Of a DNA stretch of 64,000 nt, positions 60,869 through 64,000 are shown piece after piece (the stretch's first letter is position 1; each line of letters begins with the position of its first letter). Source of the DNA: Sistotremastrum niveocremeum HHB9708 (taxonomy: Eukaryota > Basidiomycota > Agaricomycetes > Sistotremastrales > Sistotremastraceae); NCBI GenBank assembly GCA_001630475.1, contig KV419454.1, positions 70,850 to 134,849 of the forward strand, read 5' to 3'. The notes under the pieces were generated by a model. It worked only from the letters and a program-made list of their open reading frames with translations, was not told where the DNA came from and ran no database searches. Both the position numbers and the translations under genes were made by a program.

Positions 60869-63187
60869 TTACGTTGACATTTCGGACATTTCAATGCGAA
60901 CCGAAGCCTCAGCAGGCAAACCAGAGGGAGACGAGTCGAGATCGGCGTTTGGAAGTTCAGCTCTGTTATCATCGAAAACACGGCTGAAGAACGATTGATA
61001 GTCTACATATAAGGTTAGACACGTGCCGCCCACTCGGGCACAGGGTACATGAACATACCGGCGAGGACAGCACGAGCACGAGTACGGGTCCTATGGTCGG
61101 ATCCGTCTTCGTCCTCCCCATCTGCAAACCGACGCGAATCTGCACATAGCTCGAGGAACTTGTGAATCGCTCTCGGCTTTGATAGCATTGAGATGTCGCA
61201 GTGGTCTAAGTAAGCCATGATAGCGTCTTTAGCACCGCGTAAAGGACTGCCTACTTCGTCTTTGGACTGGTAGACAGATTCGATGAGTGGAGACAAGTCA
61301 ATGTCATCGGGAAGTCTGCGGCCAAGAGGAAGTCCTCCAACAATATCATCGAGGACTTGAGCCATTACACCGACGTTTTCCAGGTTCGCAGAGTCGTTGA
61401 GAGAGGGAGAGAGTTCACGTAAAATCTCGGGACGACGTCCGCGAGCAATGAATCTGGTCAGGAGGCAAGGAATGTAAACGATGGAACTTCGGATGTATGA
61501 TCTGAGAACTGAGGTGGGGTCGACATGAGATAGGATTCGGGTGAGGTCGGCCTCTTTCCCCTCGTGGAGAAGGTCATGACAGTAACTGAGAGTTTGACTG
61601 TATATCTCCGTGCGGTCGCCTAAGTTCCCGGTCTGGTCGTACGTACAAAGCACTTTAGCCATGCACTCTTCAGCTGGAAGTTGCGAGATCGCTCGAAGAT
61701 CGGCATTATCTTCGCCTAACGTGGTAAACAGAACCCCAAGCGGACAGTCCATAGGGAAGGAGCACTGCCCGATGAGAAACTCGATCAAGCCATGGCCAGC
61801 TCCGTCTCTGGAAGGCGATGCATTGTCTCCACGACAGAATGCGGCAAACCGAGCGAACTGAGCTCTGATTGTCTCTCGCACTCGAATAGAAGTGTCCGTA
61901 GCGACGAGTCGATCATAGGCGCCTTGTAACAAATGGGCCGACTCTTCTCCGTGGAGCAACCATGACTCATAAGAGAATGAGGGTACCACGCGATCCAGCA
62001 GCTTAGGGTCGCTGGCAGCTGCAATCAACCGGAAGTACGTGCAAATCTGCTTTTGAGAGTCCCATGACCAAGAGGATTCGACTCTCCATTCCCAACTGCT
62101 CGAGACTCTTCTCGCCACGAATCCTACGACTTTCATGATCGCTCTGCTCAAGGCACCCTCAAACGGTGAGTTCTCAAACCGTACGGCGTGAATCGTCGTT
62201 GCTGCGATTGAGGCAAGGATGCCGGAAGCCAGTACGATTCCCAGCCCCCATGCAGCTAGAAGGATTGGAGCATCCTGATCAAATGATGTCGCGAGATTTC
62301 GGAGCTGGTAAAGTAACCCAGTGATGAAAATTCCGATGGAGAGCAGGAGAGACCAGTAAAGGATGGCTACAAGAGGTCTTATCCATACATATGCGAGGGC
62401 TGTCCGTTCCTCGTGTCGGATTGTGCGTTCAAGATGACTGTTTCCGATTGGTTTGGTGAGCAACTTTCCAACCCACTGGCGACCGAGCACACAGAGAACA
62501 GCGTTGCACATCTAGTACGGTTCTGTATTAGGTTGCGTATCTTAAAAGAGACCGTGGAACTCACTGCATTTATCAGCGACACGTAATATAACGCACACAC
62601 ATTTTCTGCCGATCGCGGTGGTAGAGGCGGAGGCGCAGAAGCAGAATCGCCCTCCCCCGAGCTGGGGGACAGGCTCTGAGCCGCGGGAACAAGAAATGCT
62701 GTGAGAACCGCCAGGAAGATAGCGATCTAGACATACGTGAAGACAAATTTTGGAGGTGAACTTCGACGATGGCTTACGAAGACCAACGACACGTCCATCA
62801 ACCCCTTCCATTCTTCCGCTTGCTCCCTCAGCTTCTCCACAGCAATCTCATAGAGTGCGCTCCAAGTTGGCTCATCAGTCAAGGGCTTTTCTTCATATGG
62901 CAAACCATCTAGGCCGTCGTGTGAGCCAAAAATTCTTGAAATGAACACAGATCAAACTTACCCTTGAACGCATCCTTAATCAACACGTCAAATTTCCTCC
63001 CGTGCTCGTCGAGTGTCTTTTTCTGTTCCTCTAATGTTTTCTTCTGTTCTTCGGCTGTGGCGTTTTGTTTCTCTATCAATCCCAGCAAACGATTGAATAG
63101 AGGGGTATCAAACAGATCTTTATCTTTAGGCCCTGTCGACGAAAGTCCTGCGTCCATGAGACTCGTGTTGTCTGGAGACGTCGACAT
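60869..63187 (-). CDS. DUF6535-type multi-spanning membrane protein 3
   Basis: Five exons, all intact. Coiled coil (LLGLIEKQNATAEEQKKTLE..KTLDEHGRKFDVLIKDAFK), conserved DEPTWSALYEIAVEKLREQ and AEEWKGLMDVSLVF, then membrane helices IAIFLAVLTAFLVPAAQSLS, VCALYYVSLINAMCNAVLCV, LVAILYWSLLLSIGIFITGL and LGIVLASGILASIAATT. A ~400-residue helical domain (VRETIRAQFARFAAFC, AKVLCTYDQTGNLGDRTE, LSHVDPTSVLRSYIR) is followed by a tail ending SVRIEMSEMST. The last acceptor (..atatgtag, about 61006) is chosen because it alone keeps the tail in frame. Convergent with copy 2, 218 bp apart. An upstream ATG at 63223 would add MHRLKLAFLFPF. Confidence 0.83.
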
Positions 63188-63795
63188 GAAGGGAAACAAG
63201 AAGGCAAGCTTAAGGCGGTGCACGTGCTATCGCTGCCGAAGAAGTTGATGAGCCCATCGAAAGTACGCCGCGAGACGCCCAGCGCCTTTGTCTTCATCTC
63301 TGAGAATCCGAACAGAGCCAATTGGAAAGAGTCCAATGCACTTGTGCGTGAAGGGTGATGCTCCCTTTCCTGAACCTTGATCGAGCTTGGCTTCTGACAA
63401 GTCATGGTAATATTACGTAAGTCATTCAAGCTGTTGAATCAAGCAAGTGGCGAAGCCGATCAAGCCGATTCTATTTCACCCAGATCACTCGGTATCCCAA
63501 AAAAGATAGATGTATCAAGGGTGTATATGACGGGCTCTATCCGACAGAGAAGAGCCTGACGACTATCAGCTTTCGACGAAAGTCAGAAAACATAAGTCCT
63601 TCTGTCAGAAATTCTGTGTTTGCATGTAAATTTACTAGATCGCCTCACTTGGATGAGCGATCTCATGCTCGTAGAGCTGACTTGAACAACATAAAGTCGA
63701 TGAAATTTCATCATCACTAGAGGGGCGAGTTTCTTTAGTGCTTCACTAATTCTCTGGTCATTTACCACTACCAGACCCTCAAATAACGAGAAGTT
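63188..63795. other. Spacer upstream of DUF6535 gene 3
   Basis: 5' flank of the minus-strand DUF6535 gene and 3' flank of the partial edge gene. No exon supported. Confidence 0.4.
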
Positions 63796-64000
63796 CTATT
63801 TTTCCTTGGGCTTATCACCAGTCTCCAAGTCCTCGGCGCTATCAAAACTTTGAGCTGCCGCCATTGACATCGCGCCACTGTCAACAGTAGCTGATCCAGC
63901 CAAATTAGTGTTCTGAGGTCCAGTCACGACTGGACTTTTGACCCCCGGAGGGTGCGACTGGCAACTGCCGGTCCGGTTGCCGTCCAAAATTTGGTGTGAC
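63796..64000 (-). CDS. Possible 3' end of a gene leaving the window
   Basis: A minus-strand frame open from the right edge to a stop at 63796. It is polar, with TGPQNTNLAGSATVDSGAMS and an acidic/lysine tail ending DLETGDKPKEK. It would be the last exon of a gene whose body lies beyond 64000. No motif. Confidence 0.3.
   Translation of the reverse strand, partial: SHQILDGNRTGSCQSHPPGVKSPVVTGPQNTNLAGSATVDSGAMSMAAAQSFDSAEDLETGDKPKEK

Overview
The window is nuclear DNA from a filamentous basidiomycete, most likely an Agaricomycete that degrades plant litter or wood. Genes are dense, on both strands, and cut by many short introns (about 45-80 nt, nearly all GT-AG). The families point the same way: fungal-type FunK1 kinase, DUF6535-type membrane proteins, MYND-finger proteins, CBM1-tagged cellulases and a xylanase. 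I saw no rRNA, tRNA, CRISPR array or bacterial operon. Gene models were built by hand, by joining reading frames across splice sites so that family motifs stay in frame.

Layout. 0-8 kb: an MPR1-like N-acetyltransferase, then a short non-autonomous Mutator-like element with about 187-bp inverted termini and a 9-bp target duplication, then a gene-poor stretch with two weak gene candidates. 8-11 kb: a mitochondrial P-loop ATPase. 11.8-20.4 kb: three paralogous secreted GH5 endoglucanases with N-terminal CBM1, one on + and two on -, with an NmrA-like gene between the first two. 21.9-23.2 kb: a membrane DnaJ protein. 25.4-26.0 kb: a small secreted CBM1 protein. 26.4-29.0 kb: a FunK1 kinase. 29.2-31.4 kb: a flavocytochrome b2-type L-lactate dehydrogenase.

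32-50 kb holds mostly cellular genes: a BRCT protein, a MYND protein, a small membrane protein, TIM22 with a large Ser-rich insertion, a short unknown protein, the DASH subunit Ask1 with a very long tail, and a second MYND protein paralogous to the first. 51.7-53.4 kb: a GH11 xylanase with C-terminal CBM1, convergent with a tiny eight-cysteine secreted protein. 54-63.2 kb: three paralogous DUF6535-type proteins (one broken by a stop codon and a frameshift) around an F-box-like gene. A partial gene runs off the right edge.

Functionally, the GH5 trio, the GH11 enzyme and the CBM1-only protein form a secreted lignocellulose set. Their genes have TATA boxes 50-65 bp before the start codon, and two of the GH5 genes also share a conserved upstream block. 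The best candidates for undescribed biology are the DUF6535 trio with its conserved C-terminal tail, the MYND pair with a shared large unnamed domain, the two small cysteine-rich secreted proteins, and the Mutator-like element whose termini carry a nested inverted repeat.
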